A DNA stretch of 64,000 nt from Corynebacterium auris (GTDB lineage Bacteria; Actinomycetota; Actinomycetes; Mycobacteriales; Mycobacteriaceae). Shown here piece by piece: positions 47,565 through 56,829 of this stretch. The notes under the pieces are model-generated. The model was not told the DNA's origin. It searched no databases and saw only the letters and a list, made by a program, of their open reading frames with translations. Position 1 is the first letter of the stretch. Each line of letters starts with the position of its first letter. Position numbers and translations under genes: made by a program. The DNA is taken from positions 1,103,991 through 1,167,990 of the forward strand of contig NZ_CP047047.1 in assembly GCF_030408575.1 (NCBI RefSeq), given 5' to 3'.

Positions 47565-48364
47565 ACGGCGAGCAGCCCGAGATCACGGGCTTCCAGCTGG
47601 TGCTCAACAACTTCGAGGGGCCCTTCGACCTGCTGCTCAGCCTGATTAACTCGCGCAAGCTCGACGTCACCGAGGTGGCGCTGGCGGAGGTGACCGACGA
47701 GTTCATCGCCTACACGAAAGCCCTGGGTGAGGCTGCCGGCCTCGACGAGTACACCGAGTTCGTGCTCGTTGCGGCGACGCTTCTGGACCTCAAGGCCGCG
47801 CGACTGCTGCCGCGCGGAGAGATGAGCGAAGCAGAGGACCTCGAGCTGCTCGAGTCGCGCGACCTGCTGTTCGCCCGCCTGTTGCAGTACCGCGCCTACC
47901 AGCAGGTCGCCGACCTATTTGCCACCTGGCAGCAGGGGGCGAAGCGCCGCTACCCGCGTGCCACCGGGCTGGAGGAGGGTTTCGCCGATTTCCTCCCGCC
48001 GGTCGAGCTGGGCCACACCCCGGATAGTTTCGCTCGGCTGGCGGCGAGCGTGTTTCGGCCCCGCCCGCCGGAGGCAGTGCGCACCGACCACGTCCACGGC
48101 GTGCCGGTCTCCGTTCCCGAGCAGGCGGGAAAACTCTTGGGCACGCTGCGCCTGTCGGGGGCGGGGAGCTGGGTGCCCTTCGCCGCCCTGACGAAGGACT
48201 GCGCCCGCTCGATGGAGGTCGTGGGGCGCTTTCTCGCCCTGCTTGAGCTGTACAAGGCGCGCGCCGTGGACACTCAGCAGGAGGAGGCGCTCGGGCCGCT
48301 CGCCGTCGCCTGGACGGGGCTTGAGGTCGACCCGGCCGTCGTCGCGGCGAGCAACTGGAGCTAG
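47561..48364 (+). CDS. scpA: Segregation and condensation protein A
   Basis: This is the 267-residue kleisin subunit of the SMC-ScpAB condensin. The N-terminal FQLVLNNFEGPFDLLLSLI motif binds the SMC neck; the helical middle contains YTEFVLVAATLLDLKAARLLP and the C-terminal winged helix contacts the SMC head. Starts with GTG overlapping the parA stop (GTGA). scpB follows after 11 nt. Confidence 0.95.
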   Translation: MNGEQPEITGFQLVLNNFEGPFDLLLSLINSRKLDVTEVALAEVTDEFIAYTKALGEAAGLDEYTEFVLVAATLLDLKAARLLPRGEMSEAEDLELLESRDLLFARLLQYRAYQQVADLFATWQQGAKRRYPRATGLEEGFADFLPPVELGHTPDSFARLAASVFRPRPPEAVRTDHVHGVPVSVPEQAGKLLGTLRLSGAGSWVPFAALTKDCARSMEVVGRFLALLELYKARAVDTQQEEALGPLAVAWTGLEVDPAVVAASNWS

Positions 48365-48375
48365 CATCTGAAGCC

Positions 48376-48936
48376 ATGACTTCTGAGGCCGTGAATATGG
48401 TGCCCCAGTTGCGCTCGCAACTTGAGTCCATCCTGCTCGTCCTGGACACCCCCGCCCGCGCCGAGGATTTGGCGCGGGCTCTCGGGACGGGCGAAGGGGA
48501 CGTCGTCAAGCAACTGCGGGAGTGGAAGGGCGAGCTCGACGCGCGCGGCAGCGGGATCGACCTGCGCGAGACGGCGGAGGGCTGGCGGCTGTACACGCGC
48601 CCAGAGAATGCGGCGGCTGTCGAGGCCTTCCTCGTGGACGGCACGCAAACGCGGCTGTCGCGGGCGGCGCTGGAGACGCTGGCGGTGGTGGCGTACCGCC
48701 AGCCCGTGACGCGCTCGCAGGTTGCCGGGGTCCGCGGCGTCAACGTCGACGGCGTCATGCGCACGCTTGCGCTGCGCGGGCTCATCGCGGAGGTCGCGCC
48801 GGATGAGGCCACTGGGGCGCACCGCTACGTCACTACGGAGCTGTTTCTTGAACTGCTCGGCATCGATTCGCTGGACCGCCTGCCGGACCTGGCGCCGCTG
48901 CTGCCGGAGGTTGACGCCATCGACGACGCCTGGTGA
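48376..48936 (+). CDS. scpB: Segregation and condensation protein B
   Basis: This 186-residue protein has two winged-helix domains (about 10-85 and 95-165, including LETLAVVAYRQPVTRSQVAG and VMRTLALRGLI). It forms the ScpB dimer that clasps ScpA in the condensin complex. Typical length. Same operon as scpA; an 81-nt gap leads to the pseudouridine synthase gene. Confidence 0.95.
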   Translation: MTSEAVNMVPQLRSQLESILLVLDTPARAEDLARALGTGEGDVVKQLREWKGELDARGSGIDLRETAEGWRLYTRPENAAAVEAFLVDGTQTRLSRAALETLAVVAYRQPVTRSQVAGVRGVNVDGVMRTLALRGLIAEVAPDEATGAHRYVTTELFLELLGIDSLDRLPDLAPLLPEVDAIDDAW

Positions 48937-49017
48937 GCCCTTTGTCGAAGCAGCGTACGCCCTGGTAGCGTGGGATAGCTGAAACAACCGCATACGACGA
49001 AAAGTAAGGAATCGCCG

Positions 49018-49902
49018 ATGACTCCCCCCGCTCGCCGCGACGGCACACCGGACAGGCAGAAGGACGACACGTTCTACATCTCCTATGCCAAGCCGGCGAA
49101 GAAGCAAAACGTCAGCCCATCCGACCCCCACCCGCTCGAGGACAACTGGTGGGACGAACCCGCCGCCGATCAGGGCGTGCGGCTGCAGAAGGTCCTCGCG
49201 CAGGCGGGCGTGGCCTCCCGCCGCCACGCGGAGGTGATGATCGAGCAGGGCCGCGTTGAGGTCAACGGGGAGATCATCACCCGCCAGGGCGTGCGCGTGA
49301 ACCCGCGCACCGACATCATCCGCGTCGACGGCACGCGCATCAACGTCAACGGGGAGCTCGAATACTTCGCCTTCAACAAACCGCGCGGGGTCCAGTCCAC
49401 GATGAAAGACGAGATGGACCGGACCTCCGTGGGCAGCTACGTGGCGGAGAAGACGGCCTCCGGCCAGCGCCTGTTCCACGTCGGGCGCCTCGACGCGGAC
49501 ACGGAGGGCCTGCTGCTGCTCACCAACGACGGTGAGCTTGCCAACCGGCTCATGCACCCGCGCTACGGGGTGTCCAAGACCTACCTGGCCACCGTGCTCG
49601 GCGAGGCGAAGCCGAACTTGGTGAATACGTTGAAGAAGGGCATCGAGCTTGACGACGGCCCAGCCGCCGCCGACTACGCCCAAATCGTGGACGTCTACAA
49701 CGGGCAGTCCATCATCCGCCTCGAGATCCACGAGGGCCGCAAGCACCTGGTGCGCCGGATGCTCAAGGCGGCCGGCTACCCGGTGCAGCGGCTCGTGCGC
49801 ACGAAGGTGCACACGGTGCAGCTCGGTGACATGAAGCCGGGTTCCATGCGCGCGCTCAACCGCGCCGAGCTGACTTCCCTGTACAAGGCGGTGGAGATGT
49901 AA
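49018..49902 (+). CDS. rluB: rRNA pseudouridine synthase, RluB/RsuA family
   Basis: This is a 294-residue protein with an N-terminal S4 domain (about 55-110, [20 protein letters not shown]) and the RsuA/RluB catalytic domain, with the active Asp in [20 protein letters not shown] (about residue 160). It makes pseudouridine in 23S (RluB) or 16S rRNA; RluB is favoured by its place between scpB and cmk. The first 50 residues are a charged extension of low complexity. Overlaps cmk by 1 nt. Confidence 0.92.
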   Translation: MTPPARRDGTPDRQKDDTFYISYAKPAKKQNVSPSDPHPLEDNWWDEPAADQGVRLQKVLAQAGVASRRHAEVMIEQGRVEVNGEIITRQGVRVNPRTDIIRVDGTRINVNGELEYFAFNKPRGVQSTMKDEMDRTSVGSYVAEKTASGQRLFHVGRLDADTEGLLLLTNDGELANRLMHPRYGVSKTYLATVLGEAKPNLVNTLKKGIELDDGPAAADYAQIVDVYNGQSIIRLEIHEGRKHLVRRMLKAAGYPVQRLVRTKVHTVQLGDMKPGSMRALNRAELTSLYKAVEM

Positions 49903-50618
49903 TGACGGAAACCACTGGTATGAGCGAACTTTCCAATATGCCCGGCGGCGGCCTCATCCTCGCCGTCGACGGCCCCTCAGGCACGGGCAAGTCCACCACG
50001 TGCCGCCGCCTGGCCAAGGAGCTGGGAGCGAAGTACGTCGACACCGGCGCGATGTACCGGGTGGCCACGCTTGCGGTGCTGCGAGCGGGGGTTGACCCGG
50101 ACGATTCCGCGGCCGTCATCGCGGCGACGCGGCAGCTGCCGCTAACGGTGTCCGACGACCCGGATTCCACCGAGGTGCTTCTCGCCGGGGAGGACGTCGC
50201 GGGCGAGATTCGCGGGCCAGAGGTGACCCGCAGCGTCTCCGCCGTCTCCGCGATCCCGGAGGTGCGCGAGAACCTGGTGGCGCTGCAGCGCAAGCTGGCC
50301 CGCGACGCGCACCGCGCGATTGTGGAAGGCCGCGACATTGGCACGGTCGTGCTTGTCGACGCCCCCGCAAAGGCCTTCCTGACCGCCTCGGCCGAGGTAC
50401 GCGCCCGCCGCCGCTACGCCCAGGACGTCCAAGCCGGGCGTGACGTCGACTTCGACACGGTGCTTGCCGATGTCATCCGCCGCGATGACCTCGACTCGTC
50501 CCGCGAGGTAAGCCCGCTGCGCCCGGCCGAGGACGCCGAGGTGATTGACACATCCGACATGGACCGCGACGAGGTGCACGCCGCCCTCGTCTCCCTCATC
50601 GCTAGGAGCGCGCAGTGA
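49902..50618 (+). CDS. cmk: Cytidylate kinase
   Basis: This 238-residue enzyme phosphorylates CMP and dCMP with ATP. The P-loop [16 protein letters not shown] is near residue 23, followed by [16 protein letters not shown] (nucleotide site) and [16 protein letters not shown] [11 protein letters not shown]. Complete. The start overlaps the rluB stop (TAATG) and its end overlaps der by 4 nt (GTGA). Confidence 0.96.
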   Translation: MTETTGMSELSNMPGGGLILAVDGPSGTGKSTTCRRLAKELGAKYVDTGAMYRVATLAVLRAGVDPDDSAAVIAATRQLPLTVSDDPDSTEVLLAGEDVAGEIRGPEVTRSVSAVSAIPEVRENLVALQRKLARDAHRAIVEGRDIGTVVLVDAPAKAFLTASAEVRARRRYAQDVQAGRDVDFDTVLADVIRRDDLDSSREVSPLRPAEDAEVIDTSDMDRDEVHAALVSLIARSAQ

Positions 50619-52093
50619 GCGAGAAACACGCAGACGGATTTCACGACGACATCGACCGCGACGACATCGACCGCAGCTTTATTGACGGCGACGCTTACGC
50701 GGAGGAAATGACGGACGAGGAGTGGGCCGAACTCGAAGAGTCCTATGGCGTCGGCGGCCCGGACATCGTCGAGGAGGCCCTGCCGACCGTCTCCATCGTC
50801 GGCCGACCGAATGTGGGCAAGTCCACGCTGGTCAACCGATTCCTCGGCCGCCGCGAAGCCGTGGTCGAGGACCACCCGGGGGTGACCCGAGACCGGGTAA
50901 GCTACCTGGCCGATTGGGGCGGGCGCCGCTTCTGGGTGCAAGACACCGGCGGCTGGGACCCGGACGCAAAGGGAATCCACGCGGCCATCGCGCGGCAATC
51001 GGAGGCCGCGATGGAGACCTCCGACGTCATTGTCATGGTCGTCGACTCCCACACCGGGGTCACATCTACCGACGCTGTCATGGCGCGGAACTTGCAGCGT
51101 GCCGACGTGCCGGTCCTCCTTGTTGCCAACAAATTCGAGTCGGAATCCCAGTGGGCGGATGTCGCCGAGTTCTACGCGCTCGGCCTGGGGGACCCGTGGC
51201 CCGTTTCCGCCCTGCACGGGCGCGGCGGAGCGGACGTTCTCGACGAGATTCTCCGCGTCTTCCCCGACGTTCCGCGCGCAGCCGCATCCGTGACGGAGGG
51301 GCCGCGCCGCGTCGCACTCGTGGGGCGGCCGAACGTGGGCAAGTCGAGCCTTCTGAACAAATTGTCGAAGAAGAACCGTTCCGTCGTCGATAACGTCGCG
51401 GGCACCACCGTCGACCCTGTCGACGAGCTCATCCAGCTCGACGACGACCTGTGGAAGTTCATCGACACCGCCGGCCTGCGCAAGAAGGTCAAAAACGCCC
51501 AGGGCCACGAGTACTACGCCAGCCTGCGCACCCGCGGCACCATCGAGGCGGCCGAGGTCTGCGTCGTGCTTATCGACGCCTCAGAGCCCATCTCGGAGCA
51601 AGACCAGCGCGTCATTTCCATGGTGCTCGAGGCTGGCAAGGCGATGGTGATCTGCTTTAACAAGTGGGACCTCATGGACGAGGACCGGCGCTACTACTTC
51701 GACCGCGAGTTCGACGAAATGATCGGCCACCTGCCGTGGGTGACCAAGCTCAACATCTCCGCCGACACCGGGCGCGGTCTGCATCGCCTCGAGCCGGCTA
51801 TGGCCGAGGCGCTGGAGAACTGGGACCGGCGCGTGTCCACCGGCCAGCTAAACAACTGGCTGCGCGAGGCCATCGCGGCGAACCCGCCGCCGATGAAGAA
51901 CAACCGCCTGCCGCGCGTGCTGTTCACCACCATGGTGAGCACCCGTCCGCCGACAATCGTTCTGTTCACCACCGGCTTCCTCGACGCCGGCTACCGCCGC
52001 TACCTGGAGCGCAAGTTCCGCGAGGCCTTCGGCTACCACGGCACGCCGATCCGGATCGCCGTGCGGGTCCGCGAGCGGCGCCAGAAGCGCTAG
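50615..52093 (+). CDS. der: Ribosome-assembly GTPase Der (EngA)
   Basis: This 492-residue protein has the two tandem GTPase domains unique to Der: [10 protein letters not shown] (about residue 66) with DTGG and NKFE, and [10 protein letters not shown] (about 240) with DTAG and NKWD; the KH-like RNA-binding domain ends the protein. It is needed for 50S maturation. The acidic first 50 residues are typical of actinobacterial Der. Last gene of this transcription unit; its end overlaps the convergent methyltransferase gene by 4 nt. Confidence 0.97.
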   Translation: MSEKHADGFHDDIDRDDIDRSFIDGDAYAEEMTDEEWAELEESYGVGGPDIVEEALPTVSIVGRPNVGKSTLVNRFLGRREAVVEDHPGVTRDRVSYLADWGGRRFWVQDTGGWDPDAKGIHAAIARQSEAAMETSDVIVMVVDSHTGVTSTDAVMARNLQRADVPVLLVANKFESESQWADVAEFYALGLGDPWPVSALHGRGGADVLDEILRVFPDVPRAAASVTEGPRRVALVGRPNVGKSSLLNKLSKKNRSVVDNVAGTTVDPVDELIQLDDDLWKFIDTAGLRKKVKNAQGHEYYASLRTRGTIEAAEVCVVLIDASEPISEQDQRVISMVLEAGKAMVICFNKWDLMDEDRRYYFDREFDEMIGHLPWVTKLNISADTGRGLHRLEPAMAEALENWDRRVSTGQLNNWLREAIAANPPPMKNNRLPRVLFTTMVSTRPPTIVLFTTGFLDAGYRRYLERKFREAFGYHGTPIRIAVRVRERRQKR

Positions 52094-52851
52094 CGCGCGT
52101 AGACGAAGGCGTCAGTGCGGTAGGGCAGCGGTAGGAGCTGGCCGGGGGCGAAACCGAGGCGCTCGTAGAGGTACCAGCGCAGGTTGGCGGTCATCTTCTC
52201 CCGCGTTGGGTCGCTGGCGCGCAGCCAGTAGGACCGAGTGGCCATGAGCGGGAACAGGTCCTCTGGCGTGGCGGGCTGAATCCACGTCAGGCGCATCTCG
52301 TCACGCAAGCGCCACGGGGGGCGCACGTCGGGGTAGAAGCCCTCGCGCTGGACGTCGCCCGAGTGCATGATGCGGCTGAGGCGCAACACCCAGGGGTGGC
52401 GCACGTCGAGGGTATTCCAGCACAGCAGCATCTCGCCGCCGGGGCGCACGACGCGGTCAGCCTCGGCGCTTGCGCGGGCGGCATCGACCCAGTGCCACGT
52501 CTGGGCTGCGGCCAGGTTGTCGACGGAGGCGTCGCGAAGCGCGGTGCTCTCCGCTGTCGCGCACCAGGCGGGGATCGTGGGGTGGTTCGCGCGCAGCGTG
52601 CGCAGCATGCCCGGGGACGGGTCGCAAGCAACAACCCTGTGGCCCGCGGCGGCGAGAACGGCGCTAAAAATCCCGGTACCGGCCCCGATGTCGAGCACCC
52701 TTCCCTTTATGGTGTATAGGGATGTAATGTCACGTGGGTAGGACGGGCGTGCAGCGTCGTAGCCGGCCGCCCCAGCCAGGAAGGACCGGGCCGAGGTCAC
52801 GCGGTGCTCCGCGTCGCGGAACGCCGGGCCGTTTTTCCTGCTTGGTTCCAT
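52090..52851 (-). CDS. Class I SAM-dependent methyltransferase
   Basis: This is a 253-residue protein with SAM motif [20 protein letters not shown] near residue 52, the acidic motif II region VVACDPS, and motif IV around [13 protein letters not shown]. It resembles UbiE/Methyltransf_11-type small-molecule methyltransferases; the substrate is not evident. It converges on der and is divergent from the esterase gene with 40 nt between starts. Housekeeping-like base composition. Confidence 0.88.
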   Translation of the reverse strand: MEPSRKNGPAFRDAEHRVTSARSFLAGAAGYDAARPSYPRDITSLYTIKGRVLDIGAGTGIFSAVLAAAGHRVVACDPSPGMLRTLRANHPTIPAWCATAESTALRDASVDNLAAAQTWHWVDAARASAEADRVVRPGGEMLLCWNTLDVRHPWVLRLSRIMHSGDVQREGFYPDVRPPWRLRDEMRLTWIQPATPEDLFPLMATRSYWLRASDPTREKMTANLRWYLYERLGFAPGQLLPLPYRTDAFVYAR

Positions 52852-52891
52852 ACTGAATCAATGTAGCAACCGACGGAAGGGACACTCTTAG

Positions 52892-53851
52892 GTGAATGGA
52901 CGAATGTGGCGGTGGGGCGCGGCGGCGCTCATTGCGGCTGTGCTGCCGGCAACGGCGTGCGCGACCGAGGTGCACAACGAAGCGCAGAGTTCCTCGCAGC
53001 AGGTGCGCAAGGTCGTCCCCGAGGTTGCGAGCTCGAGCGCACCGGTCGAGGGCGAGCGCACCGTGGACAACCGCACCATCGTCGCCGCGGACCTGCAGCG
53101 TTCCTACACCGTGTCGATCCCTCCGGCGGCGGCCCAGGGGGCGCGGGTGCCGCTGATTTTCGTGTTCCACGGCTTTAGGGGCGACGCCGCGTTGATGCGC
53201 GCCGCCACCGGCTTCGACCGGGCGAACGCGGTAGTGGTGTATATGAACGGCCGGGGGCAGCCGGACGGCAAGGACCGGGCATGGGCGCCGGCGCCGTACG
53301 CCCAGACGACGGGGGCGCAGGACCTCGCCTTCTTCGACGCGGTGCGGGCAGAGCTGATGGGGGAGCTCGCCATCGACCCCGCCAGCGTGTTTGCCACCGG
53401 GCTGTCCAACGGTGGCGGGTTCGCTGCCTTCGTGGGCTGCCACCGCGCGCACGCTGTCGCGGCCGTGGCCACGGTGTCGGCCGCGTTCTACGACCGCGTT
53501 TTCGAGGGCTGCTCGCCGATCCCCGTCAAGACCCTCGATATCCACGGCACCAACGACACGATCATCAACTACAACGGCGGGATGCGGCACAACACCCGCT
53601 ACGAGTCGCTCGAGCAGGTTATCGGCGACACCGCGCGGCGTAACCACTGTGGCCCCGACCCCGTGTTCAACGAGGTCACGCCGACCTTGACTCGGCAGAG
53701 CTACCGGGGCTGCGACGCCCCCGTCACGCACTATCGCATCTTCAATGGCGCCCACGTGTGGCCCGGCGCGAGCCACGACACAACGCAGACTGTGGCGCCG
53801 GACTTTGCCACGAACACGGTCCTGGATTTCTTCGGGGTGGAACACCGGTAG
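52892..53851 (+). CDS. Secreted polyhydroxybutyrate-depolymerase-like esterase lipoprotein
   Basis: This is a 319-residue lipoprotein with signal peptide and lipobox LPATAC (Cys near residue 23), then an LpqC/PHB-depolymerase-like alpha/beta hydrolase: oxyanion region VFHGFRG, nucleophile in ATGLSNGGGFAA (about residue 171), the Asp in DIHGTNDTIINY and His in GAHVWPG. It should cleave an ester outside the cell; the natural substrate is unknown. Starts with GTG 52892. Three Cys pairs in the mature part suit an exported protein. It marks the left end of the foreign-looking patch. Confidence 0.88.
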   Translation: MNGRMWRWGAAALIAAVLPATACATEVHNEAQSSSQQVRKVVPEVASSSAPVEGERTVDNRTIVAADLQRSYTVSIPPAAAQGARVPLIFVFHGFRGDAALMRAATGFDRANAVVVYMNGRGQPDGKDRAWAPAPYAQTTGAQDLAFFDAVRAELMGELAIDPASVFATGLSNGGGFAAFVGCHRAHAVAAVATVSAAFYDRVFEGCSPIPVKTLDIHGTNDTIINYNGGMRHNTRYESLEQVIGDTARRNHCGPDPVFNEVTPTLTRQSYRGCDAPVTHYRIFNGAHVWPGASHDTTQTVAPDFATNTVLDFFGVEHR

Positions 53852-54111
53852 GGGGTTACTGCCAGGTGAAGTGGCCGATGATCATGCGAAAGTTTTTATG
53901 AAATCGGCGCGAAAACTCGAAAAACTGTGGTTAACTTTGGCATTAAAGGTCCATGTAGGGGCATTTAGTGTGATGTTTTCCCACCGTTGCACAGTATTTT
54001 GACAGCTGGTGTCATGCTCTCATGCACACTTCGCTTAAAACTTGGACCTGACCCCTTTTGGCGGACATAGGCTAGCCCCGGTTGATAGCCGGAGGAAGGT
54101 AGTCTTAGTCC
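53852..54111 (+). other. AT-richer intergenic stretch with possible insertion-sequence remnants
   Basis: No gene is seen. Base composition is visibly more AT-rich than the genome around it (for example 53890-54040). CTTGGACCTGACCCC (54041-54055) is 13 of 15 identical to CTTGGGCCCGACCCC (54115-54129), the arm of the palindrome that follows, which suggests leftovers of a mobile element end. Confidence 0.45.
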
Positions 54112-54622
54112 ATGCTTGGGCCCGACCCCTGTGTTCACTTTCCAGGGGTCGGGCCCAAGCGTCTGGATGATGGAAGCACATTTGTATCCATCCGAATCGA
54201 TGGAGTGTCGAACGGTAGCGTGTTCGGAGTCTTTCTCACTCCTGAAAACACCCTGAAGTCAACGTACCAAATCACACCCAAAGAAGTGTCTCCAAACTCG
54301 GGTTGTGTCACAACCTATGCCGATGGCGAGCAGGAACTGCATGAATATGTTGTCTCGGTTGTCTCGCAGGATACCTCAGCCCCTGATGGTCAAATCTCGC
54401 CAATGGGCATGGATTGGGGTGGGCTCAACGATTGCCTCATCAATGCTGGAATTGCATCATGGGCAATTGCGGCACTGAGCGTTGTGTGGTGCAGCCTGTG
54501 CGGCGACGCTGGGGGCTGGTTGTATCGCTTGTCTAGTCGCAGCTCCCGGAGCTACAGGTGGAGTACAATCGGGTACTCCACAGGCCAGAATTGGAGTGAG
54601 TCAGGATCGGAGTAAATCATGA
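54112..54622 (+). pseudogene. Frameshifted Cys-rich bacteriocin-like precursor
   Basis: The frame from 54112 reads through NDCLINAGIASWAIAALSVV and then becomes nonsense, ending at 54615. A shift of one base near 54487 restores a clear continuation, CGAACAATLGAGCIACLVAA then PGATGGV, ending at TGA 54620-54622, which overlaps the next gene's ATG as coupled genes do. The joined C-terminus, hydrophobic with CxxxC and CxxC spacing, resembles Cys-rich halocin-C8-like putative bacteriocin precursors seen in actinobacteria (recalled, not searched). No signal peptide is seen: the first 17 codons lie in a perfect palindrome, so the true N-terminus is probably lost. Lower GC than neighbours. Alternative: sequencing error or programmed frameshift. 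Confidence 0.65.
54114..54160. repeat. Perfect 18-bp inverted repeat
   Basis: GCTTGGGCCCGACCCCTG (54114-54131) and CAGGGGTCGGGCCCAAGC (54143-54160) with an 11-nt loop. It is too long and exact for chance and lies at the broken 5' end of the Cys-rich gene. It may be a mobile-element end or a transcription terminator for the esterase gene, though no T-run follows. Confidence 0.8.
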
Positions 54623-54807
54623 GATCGAGTAGAAATCAGTCGCGTGGGTTCGTTGCACTCGCGATCGGCACGGCAGCACCTCTTCTTGGGGTAACAATCC
54701 CTGTAGCAGGAGCTGCCATTGCTGGATGGGGCATCGCTGCTGTCGCCTTTCCTGTCTCCGCTTCCTTCTTTTATCGAGCGAAGGGTGACGACAAATCGCG
54801 TGAGTAG
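54619..54807 (+). CDS. Small two-helix membrane protein coupled to the Cys-rich gene
   Basis: This is a 62-residue protein: a basic start (RSSRNQSRG), then two hydrophobic stretches (about 12-30 VALAIGTAAPLLGVTIPVAG and 33-50 AIAGWGIAAVAFPVSASFF) and a charged tail KGDDKSRE. Size, helices and coupling to a bacteriocin-like gene (ATGA overlap with the restored frame) suggest an immunity or export-accessory protein, which is inference. The IS256-type element sits exactly on its stop codon: TAG now uses the first base of the element, while the sequence rejoined after the element gives TAA, so the product is unchanged. Confidence 0.65.
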   Translation: MRSSRNQSRGFVALAIGTAAPLLGVTIPVAGAAIAGWGIAAVAFPVSASFFYRAKGDDKSRE

Positions 54808-56255
54808 AGGGTGTCAGGAAGTTTGTGTGTGAGGCTCTGATCCAGAAGGAGTTTCACTGATAATGACTACCGTGTCACCGAAGAAAGGCCATGACCCGAG
54901 CAGGGTCAACGAGATCAGCGCGAAGCTGATGGAAAACCCGGAAATCGCCGCACTGATCGGCGAGCTATCAACCTCCGTCGACGATGCCAGCGACCTGGTC
55001 AAAGGTCTATTGCAAGCCTCGATCAACGCGGGTCTGCAGGCGGAGATGGACGCCCATTTGGGGTACGGGCACTCAGATCGCGCGGCCAAAGCCCAGGTAA
55101 GCCCCTCAAACGGTGGCAATCACCGTAACGGGTCGTACACCAAAACTGTGGGCACCGGCTACGGCCCGGTGGACATCACAGTGCCTCGGGATAGAGCGGG
55201 CACGTTTCACCCGGTCATGGTGCCGAAAGGGGCACGCCGGCTGACAGAGCTCGATGACATGATCGTCTCGCTCTACGCCGGCGGAATGACGGTACGCGAT
55301 ATCCAGCACCACCTGGCATCGACCCTGGGGGTGGACATCAGCCCGGATACCATCAGTACCATCACCGATGCGGTCCTCGATGAGGTGATGGTGTGGCAAA
55401 ACCGTCAGCTCGATGAGTTCTACCCGGTCATTTTCCTCGACGCGCTGCGGGTGAAAATCCGCGACGGTCACCGGGTGGTCAATAAAGCCTGCTACATGGC
55501 TGTTGGCATCGACATCGACGGGACCAAACACATCCTGGGACTATGGATCGCCGACAATGAAGGGGCTGCATTCTGGGCATCCGTGTGCGCGGACCTGGCG
55601 AACCGTGGAGTCAATGACGTGTTCATCGTCTGCTGCGACGGGCTCAAAGGCCTGCCTGAGGCCGTGGAAGCGACCTGGCCGAACTCGATGGTACAAACCT
55701 GCATCGTGCACCTGATCCGGGCCGCCAACAGGTGGGTGTCCTATAAGGACCGCAAATCTGTATCCAGCGCGCTGCGGCAGGTCTACACCGCACCGAACGA
55801 GGACGCCGCTTGCGCCGCCCTCGATGCCTTCGAAGCCTCGGAACTGGGGCGGAAGTACCCCCAGTCGGTGAAGGTCTGGCGTGATGCGTGGGAGAGGTTT
55901 ATACCGTTTCTGCAGTTCCCGCCTGCAGCTCGCCGGGTGCTCTACACCACCAATGCCATCGAGTCGCTTAACGCTGAGCTGCGGAAAGCGACCCGCAACC
56001 GTGGCCAATTCCCCACGGATGCTGCGGCGTTGAAGACGCTGTGGTTGATGGTCTGCAACATCGAGGACAAACGCGCCGCCCAACGCGCGAAAAAAGCGAA
56101 GCGGGCAATCGACTGCAACGGCTATATTGAAGGGGCGAAAACCTCAGGGTGGAAACAAGCCATCAACCAACTATCCGTGGCCTACCCAGACCGGTTCGCC
56201 AACTACTTGTAAACCAAGCCCCCGCACACAAACAAACGGACACTCTCCGTGAGTA
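54799..56255 (+). mobile_element. Complete IS256-family insertion sequence with 8-bp target duplication
   Basis: The element spans 54807-56247 (1441 bp). Its ends match as imperfect inverted repeats (21 of 28 positions, GAGGGTGTC... at 54807 and the reverse complement GAGAGTGTC... from 56247). It is flanked by CGTGAGTA at 54799-54806 and again at 56248-56255, an exact 8-bp duplication typical of IS256-type transposition. One transposase gene fills it. The intact ends, duplication and frame indicate a recent, probably active copy. Confidence 0.93.
54863..56212 (+). CDS. IS256 (Mutator) family transposase
   Basis: This is a 449-residue transposase of normal length. The DDE residues fit the family: Asp in FLDALRVKIRDG (about residue 193), Asp in VCCDGLKGLPEAV (about 259) and Glu in TTNAIESLNAELRKATR (about 370), the last being the family signature. 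The N-terminal part (about 45-110) is the DNA-binding region, with MDAHLGYGHSDR typical of the group. It catalyses cut or copy of the element's ends. No frameshift or stop inside. Confidence 0.95.
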   Translation: MTTVSPKKGHDPSRVNEISAKLMENPEIAALIGELSTSVDDASDLVKGLLQASINAGLQAEMDAHLGYGHSDRAAKAQVSPSNGGNHRNGSYTKTVGTGYGPVDITVPRDRAGTFHPVMVPKGARRLTELDDMIVSLYAGGMTVRDIQHHLASTLGVDISPDTISTITDAVLDEVMVWQNRQLDEFYPVIFLDALRVKIRDGHRVVNKACYMAVGIDIDGTKHILGLWIADNEGAAFWASVCADLANRGVNDVFIVCCDGLKGLPEAVEATWPNSMVQTCIVHLIRAANRWVSYKDRKSVSSALRQVYTAPNEDAACAALDAFEASELGRKYPQSVKVWRDAWERFIPFLQFPPAARRVLYTTNAIESLNAELRKATRNRGQFPTDAAALKTLWLMVCNIEDKRAAQRAKKAKRAIDCNGYIEGAKTSGWKQAINQLSVAYPDRFANYL

Positions 56256-56610
56256 AAGCTCCGATTTCGTCGCATTTGGTTCGCCCCGGGTTTAATGGAG
56301 GGCAGGGCTCTTTTTCCACATCCCTACCCTCCATTAAACCCGGGGCAAACCAGCCTGACGATCCTATTGCAATCACCAGGCAGTCCAACTGGGGCCAGGA
56401 CCAACTTGCCAAAGTTCCAACCCTAACCCGCAACGAGAACCACGCCGACCACGAAACCGGACGACCAGTCCTCTACGACAACGCTATCGACACCGACTAC
56501 ACCCACTCAATCGGCATCCAAAAAGGCCACATCTAACCCCCGCGACACGCCGGAGCCAGACACACATTTTGTGTTTAACCCAGAGCCCAGCCCCGGATTC
56601 CCTCTTAGGC
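56256..56610. other. Region after the insertion sequence without a supported gene
   Basis: It holds the 20-bp palindrome (56283-56346) and then lower-GC sequence. An open frame from GTG 56249 to 56536 could encode about 95 residues, but its first part is just the palindrome and the rest (NHADHETGRPVLYDNAIDT) matches nothing I recognise. It may be the remnant of a gene that once followed the Cys-rich operon. Confidence 0.4.
56283..56346. repeat. Perfect 20-bp inverted repeat
   Basis: GCCCCGGGTTTAATGGAGGG (56283-56302) pairs with CCCTCCATTAAACCCGGGGC (56327-56346) across a 24-nt loop. GGTT/AACC flanks extend it with one mismatch. It lies 28 nt beyond the rejoined stop codon of the small membrane protein, the expected place of an operon terminator, but the T-run (CTCTTTTTCC) is in the loop rather than after the stem. 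Confidence 0.8.
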
Positions 56611-56636
56611 AAAAAACCCCGCTCCGAGGAGCGGGG
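56611..56636 (-). terminator. Terminator of the tRNA-Pro gene
   Basis: Read on the minus strand, CCCCGCTCC-TC-GGAGCGGGG (56636-56617) is followed by TTTTTT (56616-56611). This is a textbook intrinsic terminator, 15 nt past the tRNA 3' end. Confidence 0.85.
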
Positions 56637-56651
56637 CCTGAGTGCTCTGCG

Positions 56652-56725
56652 TCGGGCTAACAGGATTTGAACCTGCGACCCCTACACCCCCAGTGTAGTG
56701 CGCTACCAAACTGCGCCATAGCCCG
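56652..56725 (-). tRNA. tRNA-Pro (anticodon GGG)
   Basis: 74 nt without encoded CCA. The acceptor arms CGGGCTA and TAGCCCG close the molecule, the D arm has AGTTTGGTA, the anticodon stem CTACA/TGTAG holds loop CTGGGGG with anticodon GGG, and the T arm has GGTTCAAATCC. The discriminator base is A, as in tRNA-Pro. Its 3' end faces the foreign-looking patch, but no repeat of that end was found at 53.9 kb. Confidence 0.95.
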
Positions 56726-56829
56726 TGTACGTTGAGCGCGTGGGGCGCTCGCGGTAACTTGGATAGATTACATCACGCGCCTGCGATAGCGGAAATCGTC
56801 AGGTCACGGCGGAAAAATGGGGGAGTAAG

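Noticed and set aside
56249..56536. 95-codon open frame after the IS element
   Set aside because: Its first third is the palindrome and no family is recognised; kept only as a possible remnant in the region note.
53852..56725. Integrative element using tRNA-Pro as attachment site
   Set aside because: No copy of the tRNA 3' end at the far side and no integrase; the patch looks like separate small insertions.
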